NCBI RefSeq assembly: GCF_009727055.1
Contig: NC_052354.1
Span: 52,861,637 to 52,925,636, forward strand
Origin: Benincasa hispida
Taxonomy: Eukaryota > Streptophyta > Magnoliopsida > Cucurbitales > Cucurbitaceae
DNA: 64,000 bases
Direction of reading: 5' to 3'
Shown: in pieces, positions 1 to 11,430 of the stretch
How positions within the stretch are numbered: position 1 is the first letter of the stretch
Layout: each line of letters starts with the position of its first letter
Notes under the pieces: generated by a model
The model's input: the letters and a program-made list of their open reading frames with translations, nothing else
Told to the model about the DNA's origin: nothing
Database searches by the model: none
Made by a program: the position numbers and the translations under genes

Positions 1-210
1 GGAAAGGAGTTTTTTTGGTTTTGAGTAGTAATCTCATGGGAATTAAGCTGTTTGAATTCCCCACCTCACATGTTCTTAGGGTAAAAAAAAAACTTAGCCA
101 ACAGACAAGCATGTTAACTGGCTTAAGCTTTGAGTTTTGAAAGAAAACTGTGTTAAAGGGAAGGAAAACTATTTTCCTAGATATTGATGGAAGTCTGAAA
201 GTTCTTTCAG

Positions 211-3200
211 GTATGGGATGGCTTTTCTTGTTTTCTCTGTTTCCAATTTAGTTCTCACCCTATTCGCATCTGTCATTACGGCATTGATCTGTCCCCAAGC
301 AGCCGGCTCAGGTATACCAGAAGTAAAGGCTTATCTGAATGGCGTGGATGCACCTGGAATATTATCGCCCCGGACGCTGTTGGTGAAGGTGAAACAGTTC
401 CTTGCAAATTTTTCTTCCTGAGTTTCAGAAATTTAAACCTTGATCCATCAGTGCTTGTGCTTTTAGTTGTAGAGTTTCCCTTTGTTTCAAAGTGTCGATG
501 ACTCGATAATGATGTGGAATGCCCCTTTTGCTCTTTATTTCTATCAAGCAACATGACATGTTTGGTTGAAAGGAATTCTTGATTCTTTTACCATTTCAAG
601 AAAATTATCTCTTTTTTCCCCCCCCTTAGAGAATCTGTTGATCATTCTATATAGTTCTGAAGTTACTCTCAAGTTCTCAACGCCCCTTTAACAAAGAGCT
701 GAGTAATTTTTGGTCGTTTCTCTTTTGCAAACTTTTCTGGCATGTTATGAAGTGGTGGGCAGGCTATTCTTTTTGGGGCTTCTTTAAAACAAATTGCTAG
801 TTTAATTGTTTTGCTATGTGTTTGGAACAGGAATTGGATTCATCAAAGTCTTTTGATACGCCAATATTATGTAGGTTACTTTTATCAATTACGTTATAGC
901 CTCTCAATTTCATTCTCAACTCTAGTTAGAACTGGATGCCTGGTTTGAGGATATTTTTTGTGACTGACCTTGAAATATTGAAGCTTTGAAACAGCATTCA
1001 ACTTGTGAAATAGTTGGGATTTTTAGGGTTTTAAATACAGAGTCTCATGAAACATTGGTTTGATTGCAGATTGTTGGCAGCATTTCTATTGTGTCATCAT
1101 CTATGATCGTTGGAAAAGCTGGGCCTATGGTACATACAGGGGCATGTGTTGCATCTTTGGTAGGTCAGGGGGGTTTCAAAATATTTGGCTTGACATGGAG
1201 ATGGCGATACCATCTCAAGAATGATCGAGATAGGCGGGATCTTGTAACGTGTGGAGCCGCTGCTGGAATAGCTGCTGCTTTTCGTGCTCCTGTTGGTGGT
1301 GTGTTGTTTGCTTTTGAAGAGATGGCATCTTGGTATGTATAATGGCCTAAGAAGCATGGACACTTTAATTTGGCTAGCGTGTCCGTGTTTGATACGTGTT
1401 GGATACTTGGACATTCCGATACTTGTTGGACACGTATCAAAAACTTATTAGTGCAATAGATATGTTAGACACTAGTTGTACAAGGCCAAAATAGGACCAA
1501 CATTTGGTAGACATGCATCAAACTCTTCTTACATATACTAAGTCAATACATATATGACAAAAATAATAAAATTTGAGAGTGAAATACATCAAATTAATTT
1601 TTTAAGCATAGAAATAAATAAACTCAATTCCTTTAAATTTTCTTCTTGTTTAAAAATGATATATATGTTAAAACATGTATGTTTTAATATATGTGTCTTT
1701 GGCGTGTCCGTGTCCTAAATTTTAAAGAAATGATGTGTCACCGTGTCAATGTCGTGTTGTATCCGTGTTTCATATTCGTATCTGTGCTTCTTAGATAATG
1801 GCTGGGTATTTTTCTTGGTCACTTTTCCATGCTCCCTCAATGGACATCTTTTCAGTTATTTTTTTTATGCATTTTATTTATGTTCATGGCCTCCTTCTAA
1901 TGTCAAAAAGGCTTGTTCTATCTTGGAATAACTCAACAATTTCACATTTGCTCTAACCATGTTAAAGTTTGATTGTACTGATGCGGACATAACCCTCCAA
2001 GATCTTGGAATTTTGGGAGATATCTTTCAAGTTCGTAGGTTCAGGTCCCTATTATTTGAAATCCTTGGTTTCTCCGGAGCTTGCTTTTGAGTGAGTTAGC
2101 TTCACAAGGTTCGTGGGTTATCCAAAAGGAAATGAAAAACCACAACCCTTTTAGATTTGAAATTTGTATAGCATTGGATCTTAATTTTCAATCTTTTGAC
2201 CCAAAGATGATGTACAGCTTTCTTCAGAACATCTGCCAAATATGGAAGAAATCGTAGCCATGAGCTGCATGATTGTTCTTATTCTAGTCCGTTATCTAAT
2301 ATCGTTATCTAGTTCTTTATAGTTTATAGTGATTTAAACTGAACACATTCTATATCTTAGGAGCTGTGAATGCTGTGTTAGCATATTTGAGTGACCTCCT
2401 CGAGTTGATTATTGTCACAGGTGGAGAAGTGCCCTTCTGTGGCGATCGTTTTTCACTACGGCTATAGTTGCTGTGGTCTTACGCTCACTGATTGACATTT
2501 GTTTAAATGGATTATGTGGATTATTCGGTAAGGGGGGGCTCATAATATTTGATACCTACTCAGACTTTCCCACATATCACCTCGAAGACCTACCTCCTGT
2601 ATTCATTCTGGCATTTATTGGAGGCATACTTGGAAGCTTATATAATTATCTTTTGAACAAATTTCTTCGGATTTATCATCTCATACACGAGTGAGTTCCC
2701 TTTTTCTTGTTTATTAATGCTATAAAGTATTTCAAGTTACAATAAGTTGAAAATGATGTACTTCAAAAGCTTCATTCTCATTCTCAACATTTTCTTCTCT
2801 CCAGGAAAGGCGTTATTTACAAAATTTTACTGGCTTGCTCGGTCTCAATTTTCACATCCTTCCTTCTTTTTGGATTACCGTGGTTTGCATTGTGCCAACC
2901 TTGCCCATCAAGTGCTCAAGAAATTTGTCCTACGATAGGTCGATCTGGTAACTTCAAGAAGTTTCAGTGTGCTCCTGGTCACTACAATGATCTTGCAAGT
3001 CTCATATTTAACACCAATGATGATGCCATAAAAAATCTCTTTAGCAAGAACACGGACTCCGAGTTCCAGTTATTATCGATGCTCACATTTTTCATTACCT
3101 GTTTTTCCTTGAGCATTCTCAGTTATGGGACTGTCGCACCTGTTGGACTGTTTGTCCCTGTTATTGTAACTGGAGCTTCTTATGGTCGTTTTGTCGGAAT

Positions 3201-4349
3201 GGTTGTTGGTCCATACACAAACCTCAGCCATGGCTTCTTTGCCATATTAGGTGCTGCCTCATTTCTCGGGGGGTCGATGAGGACAACGGTTTCTCTCTGT
3301 GTTATTATGCTTGAATTGACCAATAATTTGTTGTTGTTGCCTTTAATAATGTTGGTTCTCCTTATTTCCAAAACTGTAGCTGATGCTTTCAACAGTAATA
3401 TATATAACTTGATCATGAAAGCGAAAGGATTTCCTTATCTAGAAGGCCATGTTGAGCCATACATGAGGCAGCTCACTGTCGCTGATGTGTTAACGAGTCC
3501 ACTTCAATTATTTCATGGCATCGAGAAGGTTCGTAATATAGTAAACATTCTCAGAATGACGAGCCATCATGGATTTCCTGTCATTGACGAACCTCCTTTG
3601 TCCGAATTCCCTGTTTTATATGGTCTAATTCTCAGAGCCCATCTTATCATGTTGTTAAAGAAGAAAGCTTTCTTGTCGGTTCCAATACTAGGATCGGAAA
3701 GTGAAGATCCATGTAAGCTATTCTCAGCTGATGATTTTGTAAAGATGGGTTCGGGTGATGTTGAAAGGATTGAAGACATACAATTGACCGATGAAGAAAT
3801 GGAGATGTTCATTGATCTACATCCGTTTGCAAATACTTCACCTTGTACTGTCTTGGAGACAATGTCAGTCGCGAAGGCTCTCGAGATTTTTCGAGAAACT
3901 GGTCTAAGACACATGCTGGTGATACCCAAGGTCCCTGGAGTGAGTGACTTTCTTATAACTTTTCCGATCTGATAAAAGGCTCATTATTTCTTTACATCTA
4001 GGGAAGAAAATGAAGTAGAATTGGGCGTCATCGACAATAGTACCGATACAAAATTGCTTTGTTTACCTGCAGTCCCTAAATCTTCGACTTGAAGTTTTCT
4101 ACATATACCAAGAGAATGTCAACTTCTCTATCCACTTTTTTGGAAATTTTTATTTTTGGAATGATTTTCAATTCAAACGAACTTTATGTCAATGCTAACC
4201 TGACTGCCTTATCGCAGAGATTGGCCGTGGTTGGTGTATTGACTCGGCACAACTTCATGCCAGATTACATTCTCAGTTTGCATCCATCGCTAGAGAAGAG
4301 CAGATGGAAAAGGTTGAGAATCAAATTTCACTGGAGAAAATTCTTCTAG
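211..4349 (+). CDS. CLC-d: CLC-d type chloride channel/transporter, 5' end outside window
   Basis: Voltage-gated-channel-fold anion transporter. In Arabidopsis CLC-d acts in the trans-Golgi/early endosome (family knowledge). I read five exons: 211-388, 1070-1332, 2421-2690, 2805-3939 and 4218-4349. All introns are GT-AG and frame is kept across every junction, giving 658 residues plus stop; the N-terminal part lies upstream of the window. Visible motifs in order are the anion-filter GSGIPE, then GKAGPMVH, where alanine stands at the usual gating-glutamate position, then FAFEEM with the internal glutamate, a GKGG segment, CPTIGRSGNFKK typical of CLC-d, and NSNIYNLIM with the central tyrosine. 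Two CBS domains follow (about 3460-3600 and 3835-4290). The serine in GSGIPE favours chloride over nitrate by family rule. The last exon matches the expected CLC-d C-terminus in length. Bases 1-210 look like intron. Confidence 0.95.
1347..1794. mobile_element. hAT-like MITE in a CLC-d intron
   Basis: A 448-bp non-coding element lies in the intron between exons 1070-1332 and 2421-2690. It begins CTAAGAAGCA and ends with the exact reverse complement TGCTTCTTAG. It is flanked on both sides by the same 8 bp, ATAATGGC (1339-1346 and 1795-1802). Subterminal GTGTCC/GGACAC words recur at both ends. An 8-bp target duplication with short terminal inverted repeats is the signature of hAT superfamily insertions. 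There is no transposase, so it is non-autonomous. The left end lies 14 bp after the splice donor at 1333. Confidence 0.85.
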
Positions 4350-4447
4350 TGCAGCAGTATCAGACATATTGAAAAGGCAAGTGATCAACTATCACTAGAT
4401 TCACTATTATAGGGATTGTTGGAACATCTAAATATAGGAAAATTGAG

Positions 4448-4686
4448 TAAAAATCTCTAATGTTCCATATTCTGGATTTTGGATGTTTACCTTCTAATTT
4501 GAATAAGGAAAATCTCTAATGTTCCATATTCTGGATTTTGAATGTTTACCTTCTAATTTGAATAAGGAAAATCTCTAATGTCCCATATTCTGGATTTTGG
4601 ATGTTTACCTTCTAATTTGATTAAGGAAAAATCTCTAATGTTCCATATTCTGGATTTTGGATGTTTACCTTCTAATTTGAATAAGG
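4448..4686. repeat. 59-bp tandem repeat, four copies, downstream of CLC-d
   Basis: Four head-to-tail copies of a 59-60 bp unit start about 100 bp after the CLC-d stop codon. The core word AATCTCTAATG begins at 4452, 4511, 4570 and 4630. Copies differ by only a few bases, so the expansion is recent. It probably lies in the 3' UTR or just beyond it. Confidence 0.9.
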
Positions 4687-4723
4687 TATGAGTATTGAAA
4701 ATGTGAGAAATAACTTTAGGTTT

Positions 4724-4875
4724 GGTTAAATTGTAAATTTAGTCCTAATAGTATGGAAAAAGTTAGAATTTAGTTCCTATGGTTTTAAAGGTTAAAATTA
4801 ATGTTTATGGTTTGATAATACCTCATAATTAGTAATTAGTCCTCCTATTATAGGGATTAAATTTGCAATTTAACC
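4724..4875. mobile_element. short inverted-repeat element (MITE-like)
   Basis: The left end GGTTAAATTGTAAATTTAG and the right end ending GCAATTTAACCC are imperfect inverted repeats of about 25 bp around a 150-bp AT-rich body. Related sequence (AGGATTAAATT, TTTGCAATTTAAC) recurs at 5640-5775. No clear target duplication was found, so the boundaries are approximate. Confidence 0.5.
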
Positions 4876-7424
4876 CTTTGTTTTTTTTCTCTCTTACAGA
4901 AAATATATGCGCATATAGTTGGTAATATTTACCGAGAAAGATGAAGGACGTGCTATAGAGTTGTGGCATTTTTTTTTTTTTTTTTTTTGACAATATGTGA
5001 GGTGAGAGATCGATAGTACATATTTGATGTCAATTGAGTTATGTTCATTTTGGCGCGGCATAATATTACCATGGAAGTCCCTAATTTTAATTGTATTCTT
5101 TATGGCAATTCCTCATGTAACCTTTCTTTTACCCTCTTTTTTTTCAAAGGGCTTTGTTAGATGATATATGATTAAATTTACTTTTATCCATCAGCTTAAG
5201 TTTTTGGATCTACAGGTGATTTAAGATGGTATCAGAACAGATGGTCTAGGGAGGTTGCGATGTTGTTTCCTCTCCAATTAATTAATTTTTATCTTATATA
5301 ATTAAATTTACCTCTACTCATCAGTTTAAGGTTTTGGGTCAATTGATGATTTAAAAAGCTTTGTAATAACTTTTTTAGGTGTTGAACGATATGCCAATTG
5401 TTTATAGATTTAGGGTGTATTTGGATTGCATTTTCAAGTGTTTAATTTAAAAAATAATTCATTGGAAAAAATTGAAGTATTCGACAATTACTCAAAATAG
5501 CTTTTAAAATGTATTTTCAACAATTTTTATCAGAAGTCTTTAAATAAAAGTAAGTTTTTTGAAAAATAAGTAAATTCAAATAGTTCCTTATAAATTCCTC
5601 ATAAATAGTTCCTATTGTAGGGATCGTTTATGAGAGTTTTATCAAATCATGGAAACTAAATTTTAATTATAAACCATAGAGATTAAAATTTAATTATAAA
5701 TCATAAGGATTAAATTATAGGTTTCTTCAAACTATAGAGATTAGATTTGAGATTAGATTTGCAATTTAACGTACATTTTGTTTTAGTGTGGTAAGAGATT
5801 TTGGAGAAGATTTGAGAGGTGTTTAGATTTAATGTTTTCTGGTGGGCATTGGTCCCTCGAGCTTTGTGTAATCATCAGTTTGACGTTATTCTTTAAGATG
5901 GGAACTCGTCTCTTTTATGGGCTTTTTTTTTATCCTCTAATACGTTCTTTCGTATTTCCACCTAAAAGTTCTAATTATTATTATTATTATTATTATTATT
6001 TGAAGAAACATAAAAGTTGTTTCTTAAATTTTAGGGGAAAATATACTTATGAAAAAATATATTTAACAATAAAATATACTTATTAACTATGAAGTGAACA
6101 ATAAAATATGTTTTTCTTTAATGGTAAAAGACTTTTGAGTATGACTAAGAAGTTTGTGGTTTAAATTTATTTATCTTAGAAAAATCCTATTTTTTGCCTC
6201 ACAAATCTAATTATGATTAGTTTATTTGCGAGAAAATGTCAATGAAAAACTAAATCATGAATTTGATGAAGAAAAGAAATAATATATTTAAGAAAAATGG
6301 AACAAATTCCAAAGATAATAAATTGAGATAGGATGTAATCTCTCTCTTTAGAATTTAGTGGATCTCTATACATTGCTTGAAGTTCAATTAAAGTTGAGGG
6401 CAGCAATATCAATAAGTTTGTGATCCAAGATCCTAACTTTCAGTTCCACACGAAATATTGCACTTGAAATAAATCTCAAGAATATTATTTTTATTATATA
6501 ATTGAGGTTGAAGAAATTAATTTTGTTTCATATCTCTTAATTAATTAATCAAATTTTCTCCAAAAGAGATGAAATGTCTCTAGTTGTAATATCTTTTTCT
6601 TTGATTTTTCAATTTAATGTAGAATTCACTAACTTATAAAAGACTCTGACCCCCAATTCTTAGGATTTTGAGTTTTAGACTTTCAAATTTAGGGCATGCT
6701 TATGGTTCTATAATCAAAATTGCTTTAATCATAGTGATTTTCATTTTATTATTCATAATTCATAGAATATTGTTAACTAATTTTTTGGGAACGCTTTTAA
6801 AAAAGTCTCATCTTTCTTATTACGATTGATTGGTTACCTTAATCATTCAACCTTCGACATTCTTAATTTTTCAACTTTTACTTAAAAAAACATTTATTAT
6901 TTCTATTCGTCTATTTTAGTTCATGGGCTTTCAAACCTACTTTACTCATGTTTGTAAACCCTTAATTACAAACTATCAAAAGATATCCAACTGAGTAGGG
7001 GACTTCCAAATACGTCTATACATATATTCATCAATATTTATGTCAATATTAGACAAAAAAAAATTCTACATCTCTACTATGTTATACATTATATAATTTA
7101 ACGTGGACTATGTCACTCAACATATCACATAAACAAAGTGCACAACTTGAAAACGAAAAATTTGTAAATTAATTTAAACCAAATTTATAAATCTAAGAAC
7201 TTAAGAATTCTTAATTAAGGTACCGGTGTCTACAAGCATCACTTTTTCCAAGCAATGTTACCACCATATTATTCAACAAAATTCATTAAAATTAATCAAT
7301 CTTTTGAATTCAATTACATCGATTTTGGAGGAAGGAAGAATTTAAAACCTTTTTCTACTGGCAATCTCTTCAGTCTCTCTTTCCTCAGGCACTTGAACAG
7401 GAAAAAGCTTTGAGAGAGCTTGAA
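4876..7424. other. AT-rich intergenic region
   Basis: No gene seen. It contains a related inverted-repeat fragment near 5640-5775 and a TTA/ATT microsatellite at 5974-6001. The last few hundred bases before 7425 should hold the promoter and leader of the glycosyltransferase gene; I cannot name a specific element there. Confidence 0.6.
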
Positions 7425-9213
7425 ATGAAAGGTTCAGCCATGGCAAGTTTCGGCTGCAATCTCCCTTGCCTCTTGCTACTTCCAGCAAGCCTTCTTCTTC
7501 TTTTTTTCTTTCAGTTTTTTTCTATTCCACCATTGTTGGACCTGTCACGAGCAACTGAAGCCTTTCCACTAGCGTCTTCTCTCTTTCCCACAACTTCCAT
7601 GAAAGAAGGCAACAAGCCCATGAAAGCTATATTCATCAAAGTAAGAATGGAAAAGGAAAAAAAAGGCTCTCCCCTTTTTCTCTATAGTGTTTTTGCTGTT
7701 GTCAAATTTTCTCTTCAGTTTTCATTTTGGGGGTTATGAAACAGAAGAAGACAAGCTTGAAGATGATTGAAGCAAGTTTGGCTGAAGCTCGAGCATCAAT
7801 CCGAAATGCAGTTCTATGGAAAAACTTCACATCAGAAAAGAAAGAAACTTACATTCCCAGAGGCTCCATTTACAGAAATGCTTATGCTTTTCATCAGTTG
7901 AGTTCACCTACTGGGAAAGGAACAAACATATGAATATATGATATAACATTCGAGTAATTTGATAAACTATTTGAAGTGTTGGGATTGTTTATTACTAATA
8001 ATAGAAACAAACAAACAAATCATTGCAGAACTATCTTATTTAGAAAACAAAAAACAATATAATTATCCACCACTATGCTTACAGTATATCCAAAATGTTA
8101 TGCAGAAGCCACATAGAAATGGTGAAGAGGTTCAAGGTGTGGAGTTACAGAGAAGGAGAACAGCCTCTGTTCCATGACGGTCCATTGAATAGCATATATG
8201 CCATTGAAGGCCAATTTATAGATGAGTTAGATTGCAGCAAGAGCCCCTTTAGAGCCAGACATCCTGATCAAGCTCATGTATTTCTTCTTCCTTTGAGCAT
8301 CACCAACATCATTCATTTCATTTACAGGCCAATCACTTCCCCCGCTGACTACAGCCGTGATCGTATGCACCGTGTGACAACTGATTACATTCAAGTTGTT
8401 GCCAACAGGTATCCATATTGGAACCGAAGCGATGGTGCTGACCATTTTGTGGTTTCATGCCATGATTGGGTAAGATTCTACAAGTTATCAAGTCTTTGTT
8501 TCTTCTTTTTCTAATGCTTCCTCCTTTAAACTTCTATTGGTGATTTCAAGGCACCAGAAATCTCGGATGCCAACCCCCAACTGTTCCAGAATTTCATCAG
8601 GGTAGTATGCAATGCAAACATCACAGAAGGCTTTCGTCCCAACATAGACATTCCACTCCCAGAAATCAACATCCATCCAGGAACATTAGGGCCACCGGAC
8701 TTAGGCCAGCCGCCAGAAAGCCGCCCAATTCTAGCTTTCTTTGCAGGAGGAGCTCATGGATACATCAGGAAGATCTTGATCCAGCATTGGAAGGAAAAGG
8801 ACAAAGAAGTTCAAGTTCATGAATACCTTCCTAAGACCCAAAATTACACCAAATTGATTGGAGAAAGCAAGTTTTGTCTCTGCCCTAGTGGCTATGAAGT
8901 GGCAAGCCCGAGGGTGGTGGAAGCTATCTATGGTGGTTGTGTTCCAGTGATCATTTCTGATAATTATTCATTACCATTCAGCGATGTTCTAGATTGGAGT
9001 CAGTTTTCAGTGCAGATACCTGTTCAAAGAATACCAGAAATAAAAACAATCTTGAAGGCTATCTCAGAAGAGAAGTATTTGAAGATGTACAGAGGAGTGA
9101 TCAAAGTAAAGAGGCATTTCAAGATCAATAGGCCTGCCAAGCCATTCGATGTAATTCACATGCTACTTCATTCACTGTGGCTTAGGAGGCTTAACTTTTG
9201 CCTTCCTCATTGA
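7425..9213 (+). CDS. GT47 exostosin-family glycosyltransferase
   Basis: Probable Golgi type II membrane glycosyltransferase of family GT47, resembling the Arabidopsis At5g03795/At3g07620 group. Members build cell-wall or proteoglycan glycans; the exact sugar and acceptor cannot be told from sequence. Exons are 7425-7640, 7745-7896, 8106-8469 and 8551-9213, giving 464 aa, normal for the group. I chose the ATG at 7425, just before a leucine-rich signal anchor (residues about 10-35). Next comes the basic KKTSL stem region, then the exostosin domain. Recognisable motifs are [34 protein letters not shown], the nucleotide-sugar-binding FFAGGAHG, and [20 protein letters not shown]. Splice phases 0/2/0 are consistent and no frame break is seen. 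It converges on the SNAP43-like gene, with 158 bp between stop codons. Confidence 0.93.
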
Positions 9214-9371
9214 AAACAGCTCTGAATTGTGAGTTAAGGATGTGCGATTGAAGGTTTCATCTATCTTTTCAATGTCTTGTGACTTCAGCTACCTAATTGT
9301 CATAACAAGGCGATTTGGCAGTTCAAAAACCCATTTGCTAGAGTTAGAATTAGAGATGACTCGGTACCTTG

Positions 9372-11039
9372 TTAAACATCAGTTAGCATTCTTTCAAGTT
9401 CCTGATCAAAATTTTCATCGGCATGGCCTTCTAGTAACAGTTGCTCTGCCTCAACTGGAACAAGCTGTTGGTCGAGTCCAGTTTGTTCATGAAAAAATCC
9501 TCTTTGAATGTTCCAGTCCTCAGCAATCTTTTCAACTGTATCTCCAATCAACTTCTCATCTTCTGCTATGTGCTTTATGTCGTGAACATCCACTATCTCA
9601 CTTGCTTCTTTATAAATAAATTAGGTGCCAAGACACAAAAGGCAGAGAAATAAGTGGGTAAAAATAGTCAGAGAAACAGTATCTACATCAAAGACCGTAA
9701 CAGAGAATAGAAAGATCAAATAAGACTACTCACAAATGGATAACAAAGAAACAGGTCGGAAGGAAAGAAGTTACCATATAATGCAAGTTTTTTGGCCTCC
9801 GAATAATCTGTTGACATCTTTTTTAATACATTTGAACCAACTTCCATTCCCTGCGTATTCAAGAATAAGAAAAATTCAAAGACGAGTTAGATAAACAGTC
9901 GATAATAAGATGGAACTATTTTCATGTACAAAGTTTCAACAGTTCATAATACAAGTTAAAAAGGTATAAAATATAAGTTTTTGTACTTTTCACTTACCAA
10001 GTCCATATGGATATAATTTTCTATCGGGGTATCATTAAACAACCTAGTCATCAAAGATAAAAAAAAATTAAGGATGCTATAAAGATATCATGACAAACAC
10101 ATCATATATCTAGAATAAAAAGAGCAACCGCTTGTTTCTCCAACATACTTGTTATAGGCTACTTGAATGCGGGCATTTTGCAATTCTGTTAGTTGATTCA
10201 CTGTTTCCAAAGCAGCGCTCTCCTTCATGTCCACAGATCCAAAGAGAAACATGTTCTTTTCTAACATTCTTTTCACCACAGAAGATGCCACTTTTACATT
10301 ATTTTCTTTTGCATCAACAACGAGTTCCTTCAGTTTCTTCAACTCTCCTATAAAAGATGAAACATAGTAAAATAACCAAAAGAGAATAAGTAAAGATGAT
10401 ATCAAAAGACATCCACTCAAACAAATTAAGCAAAACTTACATATCTATTACATAATCATTAAAGAAATAAAATGCACTTATATTAAGAATTTTGAAAAAT
10501 CATACCAATAGACAGGTAGATTTTGTAAGAGGGCTTAAAGGGTTGTGTCTCATAAAGGCAGTAAAGGCAATAAAGGCCACCTAGTCTGTGTGATAAAGAA
10601 GCAGTACTGAGCATGTGACCTGTAAAAAGTATTAAAATTCTTGTTAATTCCACAAACAAGAAGCTAACACTAGCTTTGTTCATCATAATTCAGAAGAAAT
10701 ATCAAATTGCCAAGAAATTAATGCAAAAAATGACCAAGTTTATCGTGGGAGAGCCTACTAATTGATTGGGCATAGATTGATTGCATAAAGAACGCCAAGT
10801 TGGTAGAAGGAGCAGCCTCAAATATGTAAGTGAATTTTCTTCCAACCCATACTTTCTTCATATCAACAAAAGATGTAAATCCAGACTGTAAACCACCAAA
10901 CCTCATCAGGGGTTAAAAATTCAAAAAGTAACAAATATTTTCAATATGTAAGTTAGCACAAACAGAATAACTTCAGAGCTACCTCAGCAAATTCATTGAT
11001 CAACTCATCAATATCAAGCCTAAATGGGGCGAGATCCAT
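9372..11039 (-). CDS. SNAP43: SNAPc subunit SNAP43/SNAPC1-like
   Basis: Subunit of the small nuclear RNA-activating protein complex, which binds the upstream sequence element of snRNA promoters in the nucleus and recruits Pol II or Pol III. Coding exons in minus order are 11039-10983, 10885-10759, 10619-10506, 10347-10149, 10043-9998, 9850-9775 and 9607-9372, giving 265 aa. All seven junctions keep frame with GT-AG introns. The SNAP43 domain shows as MDLAPFRLDIDEL at the N-terminus, then NLAFFMQSIYAQ, RLGGLYCLYCLYETQPFKP, NMFLFGSVD and QLTELQNARIQVAY. The C-terminus is acidic and glutamine/glutamate-rich and ends ELERMLTDV. The start is set by the conserved MDLxPF beginning; three upstream ATGs lie in the leader. 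Length and layout fit the plant family as I remember it. Confidence 0.9.
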
Positions 11040-11430
11040 TGCATCAACAAATTTCAGTCTTTTGTGAATTAGAAAAAGAACATCACCTCAATGCATAGTT
11101 CTGCTACCCAAAATAATAATAAAAAAAAAAAAATAAAACAACGACAGATTAGAGAATAACACAAATACAAGGGGTAAAAATCACAACCATATAACCTAGC
11201 GAAAACATACCAGAGTACGGACTTGGAAGGGATGGAAAGGGGCGGCGAGTTAAAAGAGATGAGACAGAGACAAAGAGAGTGGGCGGCGGCGGCGGCGGCG
11301 GCGTCGGTGACGGCGAACGTGAATGAATGGTAAGGGGGAGGCGCTGCCTGTGAAAGGGGAGAGGAGATGACACAGTTCGGAGAATGGAGAAGCTCGAATT
11401 CGAACTACGATGGGGAGAGAGGTGCACGTG
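11040..11430 (-). promoter_or_regulatory. 5' leader of the SNAP43-like gene, with intron and upstream ATGs
   Basis: On the minus strand a leader intron of 107 bp fits 11210-11104 (GT...TTTGGGTAG), joining an outer leader exon (11211 to about 11430) to the 64 bp before the start codon. The short inner exon holds ATGCATTGA (a two-codon ORF), then ATG TTC TTT TTC TAA, then an out-of-frame ATG seven bases before the main ATG. The outer exon carries a CGG/GCC run at 11283-11303. Transcript ends are inferred, not seen. Confidence 0.55.

Noticed and set aside
4448..4686. CRISPR-like direct repeats
   Set aside because: Contiguous tandem copies with no unique spacers, in a plant genome; the same applies to 43938-44390.
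7410..7427. Earlier non-ATG (TTG) start for the glycosyltransferase
   Set aside because: The ATG at 7425 is the first normal start in frame and precedes the signal anchor directly.
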